Notes: generated by a model not told the origin, from the letters alone. A stretch of 64,000 nt of DNA from Bdellovibrionales bacterium (GCA_019637855.1 JAHBUX010000005.1:62001-126000), one strand, 5' to 3'; positions 48,559 to 58,271 are shown, counted from the first letter of the stretch. Numbers and translations: made by a program.

Positions 48559-49893
48559 ATGAATATCGCAGTGCTAGGCACGGGCTATGTGGGATTGGTC
48601 GCAGGCGTGTGCTTCGCCGATGCCGGTCACGATGTGATTTGCGTCGACTCCAACGAAAACAAGATCGCGACTCTTAAGGCGGGCCAAGTTCCGTTTTATG
48701 AACCTAGCCTGGATGACCTGTACAACTTGAATAGCAAACGCATGCAATTCACCACCAGCATTCCTGAGTCTATCAAGACAGCCCAGGTGATCTTTATCGC
48801 CGTGGGCACGCCCGAGCAAGCTGATGGCTCGGCCGATATGGATCCCACCTTTCGCGTGTTGGGTGAGATTTGCAAGGCCGCCACCGAACCCAAGATCGTC
48901 GTGCTGAAAAGCACGGTGCCGATCGGAACCTCGCGCAAAGTGGTGGCATTTTGTCGCGAAAATTGCGCGCATGAAATTGACGTCGTCAACAATCCTGAGT
49001 TTTTGCGACAGGGTGCCGCGATCGAGGATTTTTTGAAGCCCGACCGCGTGGTGATCGGTTGCGCCTCCGAGCGCGCTAAATCCATGATGCAGGAATTGTA
49101 TGAGCCGTTTTTGAATAAAGCCGGAAATAAACCAATTTTATTTATGGACAACACGTCGGCTGAGATGTGTAAGTATGCGGCGAATTCGTTTTTGGCTCTT
49201 AAGATTTCGTTTATTAATGAACTGGCTCTGTTGGCCGACAAACTGGGTGCCGACATCGACAGCGTGCGGGCCGGTTTTACTTCCGATGCACGTATCAATC
49301 CGGCATTTTTTAATCCTGGGATCGGCTACGGCGGCTCTTGCTTTCCTAAAGATGTGCGCGCGCTAATGCACACAGGAAAACAGTTTGACCTTGAATTGAA
49401 ACTCTTGCGCGCCGCCGACGATGTGAACGAACGGCAAAAGACGATTTTGCCTCAGCGTTTGGTTGAGCGCATGGGCTCACTGAAGGGCAAAACTATAGCT
49501 CTTTGGGGATTGGCTTTTAAAGCTCGCACCGATGATGTGCGCCGGGCCCCCTCTTTGAAGATTATGGAAGACTTGTTTTTGAATGGCGCCACTGTGCGCG
49601 CCTTCGATCCGGTGGCCGCCAAGAATGCGGTAGATGCTTCGCGCGTGCCTTTTGAGGTATGTGAATCTGCGATAGATGCGGTCGCGGGGGCAGACGCGCT
49701 ATTGATCATTACCGAGTGGCCCGAATTCCGCGCAGTCAATTGGCGCACGATCAAAGGCAAAATGAAGCAACCGTTGGTCTTTGACGGTCGAAATCTCTAT
49801 GATCCCGCCAAGATGAAAGCGGCCGGTATTGAGTATTACGGCATTGGTCGCCAAGTACGGCAGAATGTGGACACGCCCACGGCGGACCTTTGA
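48559..49893 (+). CDS. ugd: UDP-glucose 6-dehydrogenase
   Basis: Oxidises UDP-glucose to UDP-glucuronate with two NAD+, a precursor of surface polysaccharides. From the ATG at 48559 (CAGGAG upstream) it has 444 residues. The N-terminal Rossmann motif is VLGTGYVGLVAGVCFADAG. The catalytic Cys is C261 in GYGGSCFPKD, the conserved Lys is K205 in AEMCKYAANSFLA, and KSTVPIGTS and NPEFLRQGAAIEDF are the other family blocks. The C-terminal UDP-binding domain includes LWGLAFKARTDDVRRAPS. A Nudix gene follows with a TTGA overlap. Confidence 0.95.
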   Translation: MNIAVLGTGYVGLVAGVCFADAGHDVICVDSNENKIATLKAGQVPFYEPSLDDLYNLNSKRMQFTTSIPESIKTAQVIFIAVGTPEQADGSADMDPTFRVLGEICKAATEPKIVVLKSTVPIGTSRKVVAFCRENCAHEIDVVNNPEFLRQGAAIEDFLKPDRVVIGCASERAKSMMQELYEPFLNKAGNKPILFMDNTSAEMCKYAANSFLALKISFINELALLADKLGADIDSVRAGFTSDARINPAFFNPGIGYGGSCFPKDVRALMHTGKQFDLELKLLRAADDVNERQKTILPQRLVERMGSLKGKTIALWGLAFKARTDDVRRAPSLKIMEDLFLNGATVRAFDPVAAKNAVDASRVPFEVCESAIDAVAGADALLIITEWPEFRAVNWRTIKGKMKQPLVFDGRNLYDPAKMKAAGIEYYGIGRQVRQNVDTPTADL

Positions 49894-50321
49894 GTTCCAT
49901 TCGTGAGTTCGGAAACCGGGTGGCCGGCATCACCTATGTCGAACGCCCCGGCTCCTATGCGTTTTTATTTAACTCCGATAAAAATCTCGCCGTGATCTCA
50001 ACCGGCTTCGGATTGTTCTTACCCGGTGGCGGCAACGAACCCGGCGAAGACGCGTTGACCGCATTGAAACGCGAGATTTTTGAGGAGATCGCCTATACTG
50101 TGACGTCAGCACACGTACTAGGACAAGCCGCTCAATTTCACTGGTCGTCTTTTTATCAGCAGCATTTCCGCAAAGTCGGCACCTTCTTTTTGGCGGAAGC
50201 CACAGCACCCGCGACACCCCGACTGCAAAAAGACCACACTCTCCAATGGCTGACTCAGCCCGAAGCCGCACGCCTACTCACGCAGGAGTTTCAACGCTGG
50301 GCTACTTCAGAGTTTCTCTAA
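49890..50321 (+). CDS. Nudix hydrolase
   Basis: A 143-residue Nudix enzyme that cleaves a nucleoside diphosphate linked to another moiety; substrate unknown. The Nudix box GGNEPGEDALTALKREIFEEIAY fits Gx5Ex7REUxEExGU except that the last Gly is Ala. The start is TTG at 49890 overlapping the ugd stop (TTGA), indicating translational coupling with UDP-glucose dehydrogenase. A role in sugar-nucleotide housekeeping is a reasonable guess. Confidence 0.85.
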   Translation: MSSIREFGNRVAGITYVERPGSYAFLFNSDKNLAVISTGFGLFLPGGGNEPGEDALTALKREIFEEIAYTVTSAHVLGQAAQFHWSSFYQQHFRKVGTFFLAEATAPATPRLQKDHTLQWLTQPEAARLLTQEFQRWATSEFL

Positions 50322-50445
50322 TATCCGTAGACGAACTGCCTACACAGTTTTGGATGCGTCCCGGCTGGTCGCCATGGACCACTGTCCGAAAATCCGAGAG
50401 ACGGATGCCATCTCTCGTATATTTCCGGAAATGTTAGCCCCTACC

Positions 50446-50973
50446 CTAAATGCCGGCTTTGTGGCGTTCTTGGTCGTCTAGGACGCTGACTACGCCGCCT
50501 TTGAGTTGGGCGCGGTAGGCGAGCTGTTGGATGTCGTAGGTGAATTTGCTGCCATTGAGAGCGGCGGTTTGCCACTCAGGACCCATACGAATCGCGTCCA
50601 CCGGGCAAGCCTCTTCGCAGAAGCCGCAGTACACGCAGCGAAGCACGTCAATCTCGTAAGAAATCGGGTACTTTTCAACGCTGGGATCTTCACTCTCGGC
50701 GGCAGTGATCTTGATGCATTGAGCGGGACAGTTGGTCGCGCACAACATACACGCCGTGCAACGAATGCTGCCGTCTTTTTTCACCGTCAGGACGTGGTTG
50801 CCTTTGAAGCGCGGACCGTATTCGTATTTCTGCTCGGGATAGTTGAGCGTCGGCATCTGCTTCTGATTAAAAAGATTGGTCAGCATCTTCTTCATCGTGA
50901 AGACCAGGCCGCCCAAAATACCGGGCAAGTACCAGGAGGCGACGCCACTCGGGCGCTTTACCAAACTGCTCAT
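50446..50973 (-). CDS. nuoI: NADH-quinone oxidoreductase subunit I
   Basis: Peripheral-arm subunit with clusters N6a and N6b. Two [4Fe-4S] motifs are complete: CTACMLCATNCPAQC and CVYCGFCEEACP. From the ATG at 50973, which overlaps the nuoG stop (ATGA), it has 175 residues, with an N-terminal stretch of about 35 residues (LPGILGGLVFTMKKMLTNLF) that may touch the membrane. It is the last gene of the cluster; no nuoH or nuoJ follows. Confidence 0.94.
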   Translation of the reverse strand: MSSLVKRPSGVASWYLPGILGGLVFTMKKMLTNLFNQKQMPTLNYPEQKYEYGPRFKGNHVLTVKKDGSIRCTACMLCATNCPAQCIKITAAESEDPSVEKYPISYEIDVLRCVYCGFCEEACPVDAIRMGPEWQTAALNGSKFTYDIQQLAYRAQLKGGVVSVLDDQERHKAGI

Positions 50974-52526
50974 AAAGTACCTCTTTGCGTGACGGCGTAG
51001 TTGGTCTTCGGACCACCCAAGCCTTTCGGGCGCAGAGCCCAATTCAGATCGCGACCGGCCAAGAGCTCCACCGCTTCCGACAGCGTAAGCGCTTGTGGAA
51101 CGATCGTCGTGCCAGCCTTGAAGGGCTGCACGCGCCCTTCGAAGTTGGTGAAGCTACCCGCCTTTTCGACGTAGGCTTTCAACGGAACCTGCCAGGTTTC
51201 GCTGCCGACTTGATTGAGGTCGGCATTCAACCCCGCAGTCAGCCAAATCAGCCCGTCAGCTTGCGACAGCATTTGGATTTTTTCTTTCATATCGGGGAAA
51301 GTAGCTTGGTTTTCGGGCCCAGCCACGACCACCATCTTCAACTTGCGACCGCTCAATTGCGACTGCAGGGTCTCCCATTTGGAAGATACGCCATGCGCGG
51401 CCAGAGCGGCGGAGAGCCCCATGGTGTTCGGATTACGATCGCCACGGAAAAGCAGGCCGTCAAAGTCCTTCATTTTCTCCGGATTGTTCAGCCAATGATA
51501 GACGTTCTTCGACTTCAATTCGCCTGTGAAGAACTTCAGCAGATCTTTGTACTCCTCGTTGGTGTACTGCCCTGTCACCACCAGAGCCACGCTATCAGGG
51601 CCATGTTTCTGCACGGTCTCGCGCAGCTTTAGGCCCGCCGAACGAGTGGCGTCCTCTGCCGAAATCTCTTGCCACTGATCACGTTTACCGATGCGACCCG
51701 ATAAAAGACGCGCCTTCAAGTTAACGAATTTGTAGGTGTCGCGACCGGTATCACACATCCAGTAGCCATTGACCTCTTTGTTCTCGCGTGGCTTCACGCG
51801 CCACAGGCCCTCTTCGTTGTAATGCACCTTTACACTACAGCCAGTCGAGCAACCCGGGCATACCGAGTCCGCCTCTTTGAGATACCACACGCGCTGACGG
51901 AAACGAAAATCACGCGAGGTCAAAGCGCCCACCGGGCAAATGTCCACGGTGTTAAGCGAGTAATTGTTATCGAGCGGTTTGCCTTCGACCGTGCCGATCT
52001 CACTGCGATCGCCGCGGTTAAAGATACCGAGTTCGTTGGTTTTCGAAACCTCTTCAGTGAAGCGTACGCAGCGCGAACACAGAATGCAGCGCTCAGCATC
52101 GAGCACAACCGTCGGACCGAGGTCGACCACTTTGTGCTTCTTCACTTTAGCTTCGGCCATTTCAGGGTCGTATTTGCCGAACTGCATGTATTGATCCTGC
52201 AGCCCACACTCACCGGCCTGATCGCAGATCGGGCAATCGAGGGGGTGATTGATCAAATGGAAATCAAGTCCCCATTTGACCGTGTCTTTCACCACTTCGG
52301 AGGTGTTGTTGATGACCATGCCTTCTTTGACTTCCGTGTTACAGGCGATCTGTAACTTGGGCATGCCTTCGATCTGCACCATACACAGACGGCAAACGCC
52401 GGCGACTGACAGACCCGGATGCCAGCAATAATGACAAATATCAATGCCCGCAGCTTTGTAGGCTTGAATGATAGTCGAGCCAGCGGCGACTTCGACCTCT
52501 TGCCCGTTGATCTTACACTTAGGCAT
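50970..52526 (-). CDS. nuoG: NADH-quinone oxidoreductase subunit G
   Basis: Carries the N1b, N4, N5 and N7 iron-sulfur centres. The N-terminal [2Fe-2S] site is CHYCWHPGLSVAGVCRLC, the His/Cys N5 site is in HPLDCPICDQAGECGLQDQY, N4 is CILCSRC, and a full N7 motif CPGCSTGC plus a Cys 27 residues later is present. At 518 residues it is much shorter than E. coli NuoG (908), with a reduced molybdopterin-like domain. The start MPKCKINGQEVEVAAG at 52526 overlaps the nuoF stop by 8 nt; the longer open frame is nuoF antisense context. Confidence 0.93.
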   Translation of the reverse strand: MPKCKINGQEVEVAAGSTIIQAYKAAGIDICHYCWHPGLSVAGVCRLCMVQIEGMPKLQIACNTEVKEGMVINNTSEVVKDTVKWGLDFHLINHPLDCPICDQAGECGLQDQYMQFGKYDPEMAEAKVKKHKVVDLGPTVVLDAERCILCSRCVRFTEEVSKTNELGIFNRGDRSEIGTVEGKPLDNNYSLNTVDICPVGALTSRDFRFRQRVWYLKEADSVCPGCSTGCSVKVHYNEEGLWRVKPRENKEVNGYWMCDTGRDTYKFVNLKARLLSGRIGKRDQWQEISAEDATRSAGLKLRETVQKHGPDSVALVVTGQYTNEEYKDLLKFFTGELKSKNVYHWLNNPEKMKDFDGLLFRGDRNPNTMGLSAALAAHGVSSKWETLQSQLSGRKLKMVVVAGPENQATFPDMKEKIQMLSQADGLIWLTAGLNADLNQVGSETWQVPLKAYVEKAGSFTNFEGRVQPFKAGTTIVPQALTLSEAVELLAGRDLNWALRPKGLGGPKTNYAVTQRGTL

Positions 52527-53793
52527 GGAGCGCTCCTCCCACTTGATTGCCTTTCTTGACGTAATCTTCAAACTCGCCACGGAATTTGGTAACAAAAGAA
52601 ATGGCCGGCATCGCGGCCGCATCCGAGAGCGCACAGATGGTTTTACCCATCATACGTTCGGAAACTGTCTTCACAAGATTGATGTCGTTAACCGTGCCTT
52701 CACCGTGACGGATGCGGTGGACGATCTTGCTCAACCAACCCGTGCCTTCACGACAAGGCGTGCACTGACCGCAAGACTCGTGATGATAAAAATGCATGAT
52801 CACGTCGAGCATATCCACCATATCATTTGAATCATCCATCACGATCACCGCACCAGAACCAAGCATCGAGCCCATCTGCGCCAGAGCTTCGTAGTCCATG
52901 GTGACCTTCATCGCCTCATCGGCCGTCAACACCGGGGCCGACGAGCCTCCGGGAATCACAGCTTTGAGTTTGCGGCCGGGTTTCAACCCACCACACAGGT
53001 TGAAGATCACATCTTTGAGCGGAGTGCCGAGCGGGATTTCATAGTTGCCAGGCTTCAGCACATTGCCGCTGACCGAGAATAGCTTGGTGCCCGGAGATTT
53101 TTCTGTGCCGTATTTGCGATAAGCGGCAGCGCCATCGCGAATGATGTACTTCACGGCGGCCAGGGTTTCCACGTTGTTCACGATGGTGGGCTTGCGCAAA
53201 TAACCTTGCACCGCCGGAAACGGTGGCTTCAACTTCGGCTGACCTTTTAAACCTTCGATCGAAGAGATCATTCCCGTCTCTTCGCCGCAGATGTAAGCGC
53301 CAGCACCGGCATACACATCCATATCGTGATCAAAACCCGAACCCAGAATGTTTTTCCCCAACATTCCGGCTTTGTAAGCCTCAGCGATAGCTTCACGCAC
53401 CACGCGGATCGGATGATCGTACTCGCCGCGAATGTAGATGTAAGATTTCTTGGAGCCGATGGCGAAAGCAGAAATGATCATGCCTTCGATCAGTTGATGA
53501 GGCGCACGTTCCATCATCAAACGGTCTTTGAAAGTTCCAGGCTCGCCTTCATCGGCGTTGCATAGCAAATAGCGCGGCTCACCGTTGGCGGGCAGGAAAC
53601 TCCACTTCATTCCGGTGGGGAAGCCGGCACCACCGCGACCGCGCAGTCCGGAAGCCTTCACTTCTTCGATAATGGCTTTAGGATCCATCTTCAAAGCCTT
53701 AGCCAAAACCGCATAGCCACCATGTTTTTTGTAGCCATCGATCTTGATGTATTCGTCTTTACCGTAATGTTCCGTCAGCAGTTTGGTTTCCAT
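52519..53793 (-). CDS. nuoF: NADH-quinone oxidoreductase subunit F
   Basis: NADH- and FMN-binding subunit with cluster N3. The 424 residues show the FMN/NADH glycine loop GLRGRGGAGFPTGMKWSF, GAGAYICGEETGMISSIEG, and the N3 motif CGQCTPCREGTGW with the fourth Cys in TICALSDAAAMP. It follows nuoE by one nucleotide and has normal family length (E. coli 445). Confidence 0.96.
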   Translation of the reverse strand: METKLLTEHYGKDEYIKIDGYKKHGGYAVLAKALKMDPKAIIEEVKASGLRGRGGAGFPTGMKWSFLPANGEPRYLLCNADEGEPGTFKDRLMMERAPHQLIEGMIISAFAIGSKKSYIYIRGEYDHPIRVVREAIAEAYKAGMLGKNILGSGFDHDMDVYAGAGAYICGEETGMISSIEGLKGQPKLKPPFPAVQGYLRKPTIVNNVETLAAVKYIIRDGAAAYRKYGTEKSPGTKLFSVSGNVLKPGNYEIPLGTPLKDVIFNLCGGLKPGRKLKAVIPGGSSAPVLTADEAMKVTMDYEALAQMGSMLGSGAVIVMDDSNDMVDMLDVIMHFYHHESCGQCTPCREGTGWLSKIVHRIRHGEGTVNDINLVKTVSERMMGKTICALSDAAAMPAISFVTKFRGEFEDYVKKGNQVGGALHA

Positions 53794-54267
53794 TTAAACA
53801 CCCATCTCTTTAAGCTTGCGCAGGGCCAACTCGGGCGTGAGGTTTTCGATAAACTGGTCGTTGACCTGCATCATTGGCGCCGTTCCACAGGAACCTAGGC
53901 ACTCCACTTTGGACACCGTGATCTTGCCATCTTTGCTGATTTCGCCGTCTTTGACGCCGAAATGCTTGCACAGATGCTCTGCCAGCTCGCGACCGCCGTT
54001 CATGGCGCAGGAAATATTAGCGCACACTTGAACGTGCAGTTTGCCTACGGGTTTCTTATTAAACATCGTGTAGAACGACAAAACTTCGTTGATGTGAGAC
54101 TCCGGCAAACCGGTCAACTCACTGAGGTACGGAACCGCTTCGGGCGGCACCCAGCCTTTTTCTTTTTGCACGCGGTAGAGCGAAGGAATGATCGCCGAAT
54201 GCTTTGTTTCATAGCGACTGCACTCTTTCTTAACGAACTCAACACCTTCGGGTGACAAACTAAACAT
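53794..54267 (-). CDS. nuoE: NADH-quinone oxidoreductase subunit E
   Basis: [2Fe-2S] (N1a) thioredoxin-like subunit. The ligand pattern CANISC plus CLGSC is complete. The helical N-terminal part (IIPSLYRVQKEKGWVPPEAV) and VLSFYTMFNKKPVGK match the family. 157 residues (E. coli 166). It lies 2 nt after nuoCD in the operon. Confidence 0.96.
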   Translation of the reverse strand: MFSLSPEGVEFVKKECSRYETKHSAIIPSLYRVQKEKGWVPPEAVPYLSELTGLPESHINEVLSFYTMFNKKPVGKLHVQVCANISCAMNGGRELAEHLCKHFGVKDGEISKDGKITVSKVECLGSCGTAPMMQVNDQFIENLTPELALRKLKEMGV

Positions 54268-54269
54268 GA

Positions 54270-55955
54270 TTAGCGCTCCAATTCGCCAGCGATGATGTTC
54301 TGACTGCCCAAGATGGAAATCACATCAGCCACCAATCCGCCCGTAATTTGGCGCGGCAGGGATTGATAGATCGAAAAACTCGGGGCCCGGCATTTCAAAC
54401 GGTATGGTTTAGCGCTGTTGTCCGACACCAAATAGAAACCGAGTTCGCCGTTGGCGGCCTCAGTGGCGTCGTAAATCTCGCCGGCCGGCGGACGCAAGCC
54501 CTTGATGATCAGCATGAAGTGATTCATCAACCCTTCAATGTTGCCGTAGACCTCTTTCTTGTCTGGCAACACGATGTTCTTGTCGCGGATGGTGTAGTCA
54601 CCTTCAGGAATGTTTTTACATAGCTGAGTGATGATCTTGAGCGACTGGCGCATCTCCGCCAACCGCACCAAATAGCGATCGTAAACGTCGCCGCTGGTAC
54701 CTACCGGAACTTCGAAATCCATTTGGTTGTAGAAGTAATAGGGCTGCGCCTTACGTAAATCCAGGCCCAGACCGGTGGCGCGCAAACACGGACCGGTGTA
54801 GCCCCACTCAATGGCCTCAGCAGCGGACATCTTGCCCACATCGCGCGTGCGCTTTAGCCAGATTTTGTTTTCGGTGAGCAAAATATCGAGCTCGTCCACA
54901 CCGACAGTCATCTCTTTTACGAATTCCATCACGTGCTTGTACCAATCCTCAGGCGGATTGTTGGCCATGCCTCCCACGCGGGTCATGGACACGGTCAAAC
55001 GCGCACCACATAGCTTTTCGAAGAGGGTATAAACTTTTTCGCGATAGGTGAAGAGGTGGAAGAAGGGGGTTAGCGCTCCCAAATCCAAAGCATTCGCCGC
55101 CACACAAATAATGTGATCGATGATGCGCGACAGTTCGCACAAGATCATACGAATGGCTTGCGCTTTGGGCGGAACTTCCACGCCCAGCAGTCTTTCCACC
55201 GCTTTGCAGTAACCCACGTTGTTCATGGGTGCCGAGCAGTAGTTCAAACGATCGGTGTACGGGATCACCTGATTGTAGGGATGGGTCTCAGCCATCTTTT
55301 CGAAACAACGATGCAGATAACCCATCTCCACGCCGGCACGATGAACTTTCTCGCCATCGAGTTGCACCATCACGCGCAAAGTTCCGTGCGTGGCCGGGTG
55401 TGAAGGCCCAATATTGAGCGGCACTAAATCCTTGCTGGGATCGGGTACGTAATTGGGATCGTTGTCGAAATGGACCGGCAAACTTTCCGTGCAGTGCTGC
55501 TGCAGATCCGCCGGATAATCTTTGCGCAGAGGGAAACCTACGAACTGATGGTGCACCAGCAAACGGCGCATGTTCGGATGACCGGCGAATTTAATGCCGT
55601 ACATATCGAAGGTCTCGCGCTCAAGCCAGTCCGCGCCCCGCCACAAATGAATGATGGTGGGAACGTCTTCGCCCTCGGCCACTTGCGCTTTGATACGCGC
55701 GCGCGATGCCTCGCGGGTGGAGAACAGCTCATACACCACATCAAAACGCTTTTCGCGATTAGGCCAATCAACGGCGGTTACGCACATCAGGAAGTCGAAG
55801 CGACCGCTGTCCTTAAAGTGTTTCATCACCGAAACGATGTACTCTTTGGGAATAGTGATCACGTTGGCGCCGTTGGTGTATTCGAAACCGAATTGCACCG
55901 TGGGGAATTTAGCGCTCAAATCCGTGCGCAGGATCTCAATCGTATTGGTGGTCAT
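54270..55955 (-). CDS. nuoCD: NADH-quinone oxidoreductase subunit C/D fusion
   Basis: Fused NuoC and NuoD (561 residues), a form also known in E. coli. The NuoC part (residues 1-175) contains [19 protein letters not shown] and [10 protein letters not shown]. The NuoD part shows [22 protein letters not shown], the quinone-site histidines in [10 protein letters not shown] and [20 protein letters not shown], and ends [10 protein letters not shown]-like ([17 protein letters not shown]). The ATG at 55955 overlaps the nuoB stop (ATGA); upstream ATGs at 55988 and 55976 are less likely. Confidence 0.95.
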   Translation of the reverse strand: MTTNTIEILRTDLSAKFPTVQFGFEYTNGANVITIPKEYIVSVMKHFKDSGRFDFLMCVTAVDWPNREKRFDVVYELFSTREASRARIKAQVAEGEDVPTIIHLWRGADWLERETFDMYGIKFAGHPNMRRLLVHHQFVGFPLRKDYPADLQQHCTESLPVHFDNDPNYVPDPSKDLVPLNIGPSHPATHGTLRVMVQLDGEKVHRAGVEMGYLHRCFEKMAETHPYNQVIPYTDRLNYCSAPMNNVGYCKAVERLLGVEVPPKAQAIRMILCELSRIIDHIICVAANALDLGALTPFFHLFTYREKVYTLFEKLCGARLTVSMTRVGGMANNPPEDWYKHVMEFVKEMTVGVDELDILLTENKIWLKRTRDVGKMSAAEAIEWGYTGPCLRATGLGLDLRKAQPYYFYNQMDFEVPVGTSGDVYDRYLVRLAEMRQSLKIITQLCKNIPEGDYTIRDKNIVLPDKKEVYGNIEGLMNHFMLIIKGLRPPAGEIYDATEAANGELGFYLVSDNSAKPYRLKCRAPSFSIYQSLPRQITGGLVADVISILGSQNIIAGELER

Positions 55956-56497
55956 CTGTACACGCCCGGTTGCCATTGTTCTTTCCACGGCCGCGGAGCT
56001 AGGTCCGCGATCATCTTTTGAATACGCATCACACCGTCAAGCACGGCCTCGGGAGTCGGAGGACAACCCGGTACATACACATCGACGGGAATGACTTTAT
56101 CCACGCCCTGAAGAACGTGATAAGAGCGGTAGAAACCGCCCGAGCTGGCGCAAGCGCCCATAGACAAAACATATTTAGGCTCAAGCATCTGCTGATAAAT
56201 GCGCAAGATGACGGGCGCCATCTTCTCCGTGATCGTGCCGGCCACAATCATCAGATCCGCTTGGCGCGGCGAAAAGCGCACCACTTCAGCTCCGAAACGC
56301 GCTAGATCGTAGCGCGGTCCCATCACGGACATCATTTCGATTCCACAACAGGCGGTTCCATAGGGCATCGGCCACAAAGAGTTCTTACGTCCCCAGGCCA
56401 CAATTTGTTCAAGTTTGGTCGTGAAGGCGAACGTGCGAGTTTCTTCTACGAGAGCTCGGTCCGCCTGCCGCTGTACCAAAGTCTGTGCTTCAGCCAA
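55952..56497 (-). CDS. nuoB: NADH-quinone oxidoreductase subunit B
   Basis: Carries the terminal cluster N2 that reduces quinone. Ligands are in [19 protein letters not shown] and [14 protein letters not shown]. 181 residues. The start is TTG at 56497 with AAGGAG 6 nt upstream. It is the first gene of the cluster; the expected upstream neighbour nuoA is absent, and the region upstream holds a long palindrome and the divergent protease gene. Confidence 0.95.
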   Translation of the reverse strand: MAEAQTLVQRQADRALVEETRTFAFTTKLEQIVAWGRKNSLWPMPYGTACCGIEMMSVMGPRYDLARFGAEVVRFSPRQADLMIVAGTITEKMAPVILRIYQQMLEPKYVLSMGACASSGGFYRSYHVLQGVDKVIPVDVYVPGCPPTPEAVLDGVMRIQKMIADLAPRPWKEQWQPGVYR

Positions 56498-56570
56498 AGC
56501 AGGCTCCTTATATTTATGTTCAATTGGCTTTCAAACACTCACAAACTAGCAGACTTAAAGCAGCGCGAGA

Positions 56571-56644
56571 AGGTACCAGTTTCCTTTTTGGAATGCGTCG
56601 CGACAGAGGTGGCGCAGCGCATTCCAAAAAGGAAGCTGGTACCT
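56571..56644. repeat. Long palindrome, 27-bp arms with 20-nt centre
   Basis: The arms 56571-56597 and 56618-56644 are inverted copies. They start at GGTACC and run through TTCCTTTTTGGAATGCG, with a single difference that is a G-U pair in RNA. The 20-nt centre is GC-rich (TCGCGACAGAGGTGGCGCAG). The arms are too long for a plain terminator, and no U-run follows the 3' arm. It lies in the nuoB-protease divergent spacer. It could be an interspersed palindromic element or a regulatory RNA hairpin. No second copy was seen in this window. Confidence 0.85.
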
Positions 56645-56766
56645 CTCCCGTCCTTGGTCCAGTTTTTACGCCTTTGGTCTAGTTTCAATGTGAAACCCCC
56701 GGCTTCAGCACTACGCTTTTTTATCGAGTTTCAAAGGAATGTCGAGCCACCAAGGAGGGGGTACAC

Positions 56767-58248
56767 ATGAAAGTCCTAGGAATTATTCTCGCGGCTGTTT
56801 TCTCAGGCAGCCTATGGGCAGCGCCGAATGGCGATATACTCGTGAAACTGGCTTCCAACGCCAAAACTAACGCAGTTACTTTGCAATCGCGTCTACCGAT
56901 GGGCACCGTGGTGGAAGATCTCGGCGTAGCCGGTTGGGTGCGCGTGAAAGTGCCGGCGGGCCAATTCACCGCTTTCCACAACAACTCAATCATGAGTTTG
57001 CCGGGCGTATTGAAAGTAACTCCCAATCACACCATTTCTCTGATGGCCAATTGGAAAGTGACCGACCCCGCCATGCGCACCAAGCTGATGGCCAAAATCA
57101 AGGCCGGCGGCTTGCCTGGCTTGGGCGACGAGCCGGCTCCTGACAATCCGGCCATCCCCGGCTCAGGCTCCGGCGGTTCGGGCTCTGATCCCATGTACAA
57201 TAAGCAATGGGGCATGAACCAAATGATGGTGAAAGAGTCCTGGGTCAACACCAAGGGCAATCCCGAAATGGTGGTAGCGGTGATCGACACCGGCGTGGAC
57301 TACACGCATGAAGATCTCGTCGACAATATGTGGCGCAATCCGGGCGAAACCGGACTCGATGCTCAAGGTCGCGATCGCGCTTCGAACGGCATTGATGACG
57401 ATGGCAACGGCTACATCGATGACGTCGTCGGATGGGACTTCTCCTCCAACGACAACAAGCCCTATGACCTAACTGCCTCTTTGATGGATATGCTGATGGG
57501 CGGCGGTAACCCCGGTCACGGCACTCACTGCGCAGGTAACGTTGCCGCCCGTTCCGACAACGGCAAAGGTATCGCCGGCGTGGCTCCGAACGTACGCATT
57601 ATGGCCCTACGCTTTATCAGCGAAAAAGGCCAAGGCACCACCGCCGATGCCATCAAAGCGATCAAATACGCGGTGGATAACGGCGCTAAGGTGATGTCGA
57701 ACTCCTGGGGCTCTGAAGGCGACGACCCGAGAGATCCCGACACCGGCGCTTTGAAAGACACCATCCAAATGGCGCAAGACCGTGGCGTGTTGTTCATCGC
57801 GGCTGCCGGCAACGGCCACCAAGGCAAAGGCTATGACAATGACAGCGATCCTAAACCCGCTGTTCCCGCCAGCTACAACCACGACATCATCGTGTCGGTC
57901 GCCGCTTTGGATGAGTCCGGTAAACTGGGCTCGTTCTCGAACTGGGGCGCCCGCTCGGTGGATCTCGGCGCTCCTGGCGTAAAAGTCTTTTCAACTGTCA
58001 CTCAGAAAGAAAAATACTCGGATACGGTTATCGACATCCCCGGCATGATCACCGCCACTTGGGATGGAACTTCGATGGCCACTCCGCACGTCGCTGGAGC
58101 TGCAGCTCTCTACTGGAGCCTGCACCCCGAGAAAAATTGGAGAGAAGTTAAAAATGCCGTGCTGAGCAGTGTGAAACGCAACCCCGTCATGAACGGCAAG
58201 AGCACTTCCGGCGGACAGTTGGACGTCGGCGCCTTGATGAAGTTCTAA
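56767..58248 (+). CDS. Secreted subtilisin-like serine protease (S8)
   Basis: Exported protease of 493 residues after a strong AAGGAGG site. It has a signal peptide (1-18, MKVLGIILAAVFSGSLWA), a propeptide-like N-terminal domain (about 20-100, ILVKLASN...VLKVTPNH), a Gly/Ser/Pro linker (residues 118-140), then the S8 domain. The triad is D174 (VVAVIDTGVDYTHEDL), H251 (NPGHGTHCAG) and S436 (WDGTSMATPHVAG); the oxyanion Asn is N349 (AAAGNG). An acidic DDDGNGYIDD loop (210-219) probably binds calcium. Such proteases serve nutrition or prey digestion; the target is unknown. It ends before a terminator and is monocistronic. Confidence 0.95.
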   Translation: MKVLGIILAAVFSGSLWAAPNGDILVKLASNAKTNAVTLQSRLPMGTVVEDLGVAGWVRVKVPAGQFTAFHNNSIMSLPGVLKVTPNHTISLMANWKVTDPAMRTKLMAKIKAGGLPGLGDEPAPDNPAIPGSGSGGSGSDPMYNKQWGMNQMMVKESWVNTKGNPEMVVAVIDTGVDYTHEDLVDNMWRNPGETGLDAQGRDRASNGIDDDGNGYIDDVVGWDFSSNDNKPYDLTASLMDMLMGGGNPGHGTHCAGNVAARSDNGKGIAGVAPNVRIMALRFISEKGQGTTADAIKAIKYAVDNGAKVMSNSWGSEGDDPRDPDTGALKDTIQMAQDRGVLFIAAAGNGHQGKGYDNDSDPKPAVPASYNHDIIVSVAALDESGKLGSFSNWGARSVDLGAPGVKVFSTVTQKEKYSDTVIDIPGMITATWDGTSMATPHVAGAAALYWSLHPEKNWREVKNAVLSSVKRNPVMNGKSTSGGQLDVGALMKF

Positions 58249-58271
58249 GTCTCCTCAATCCCTGTTCCTCT

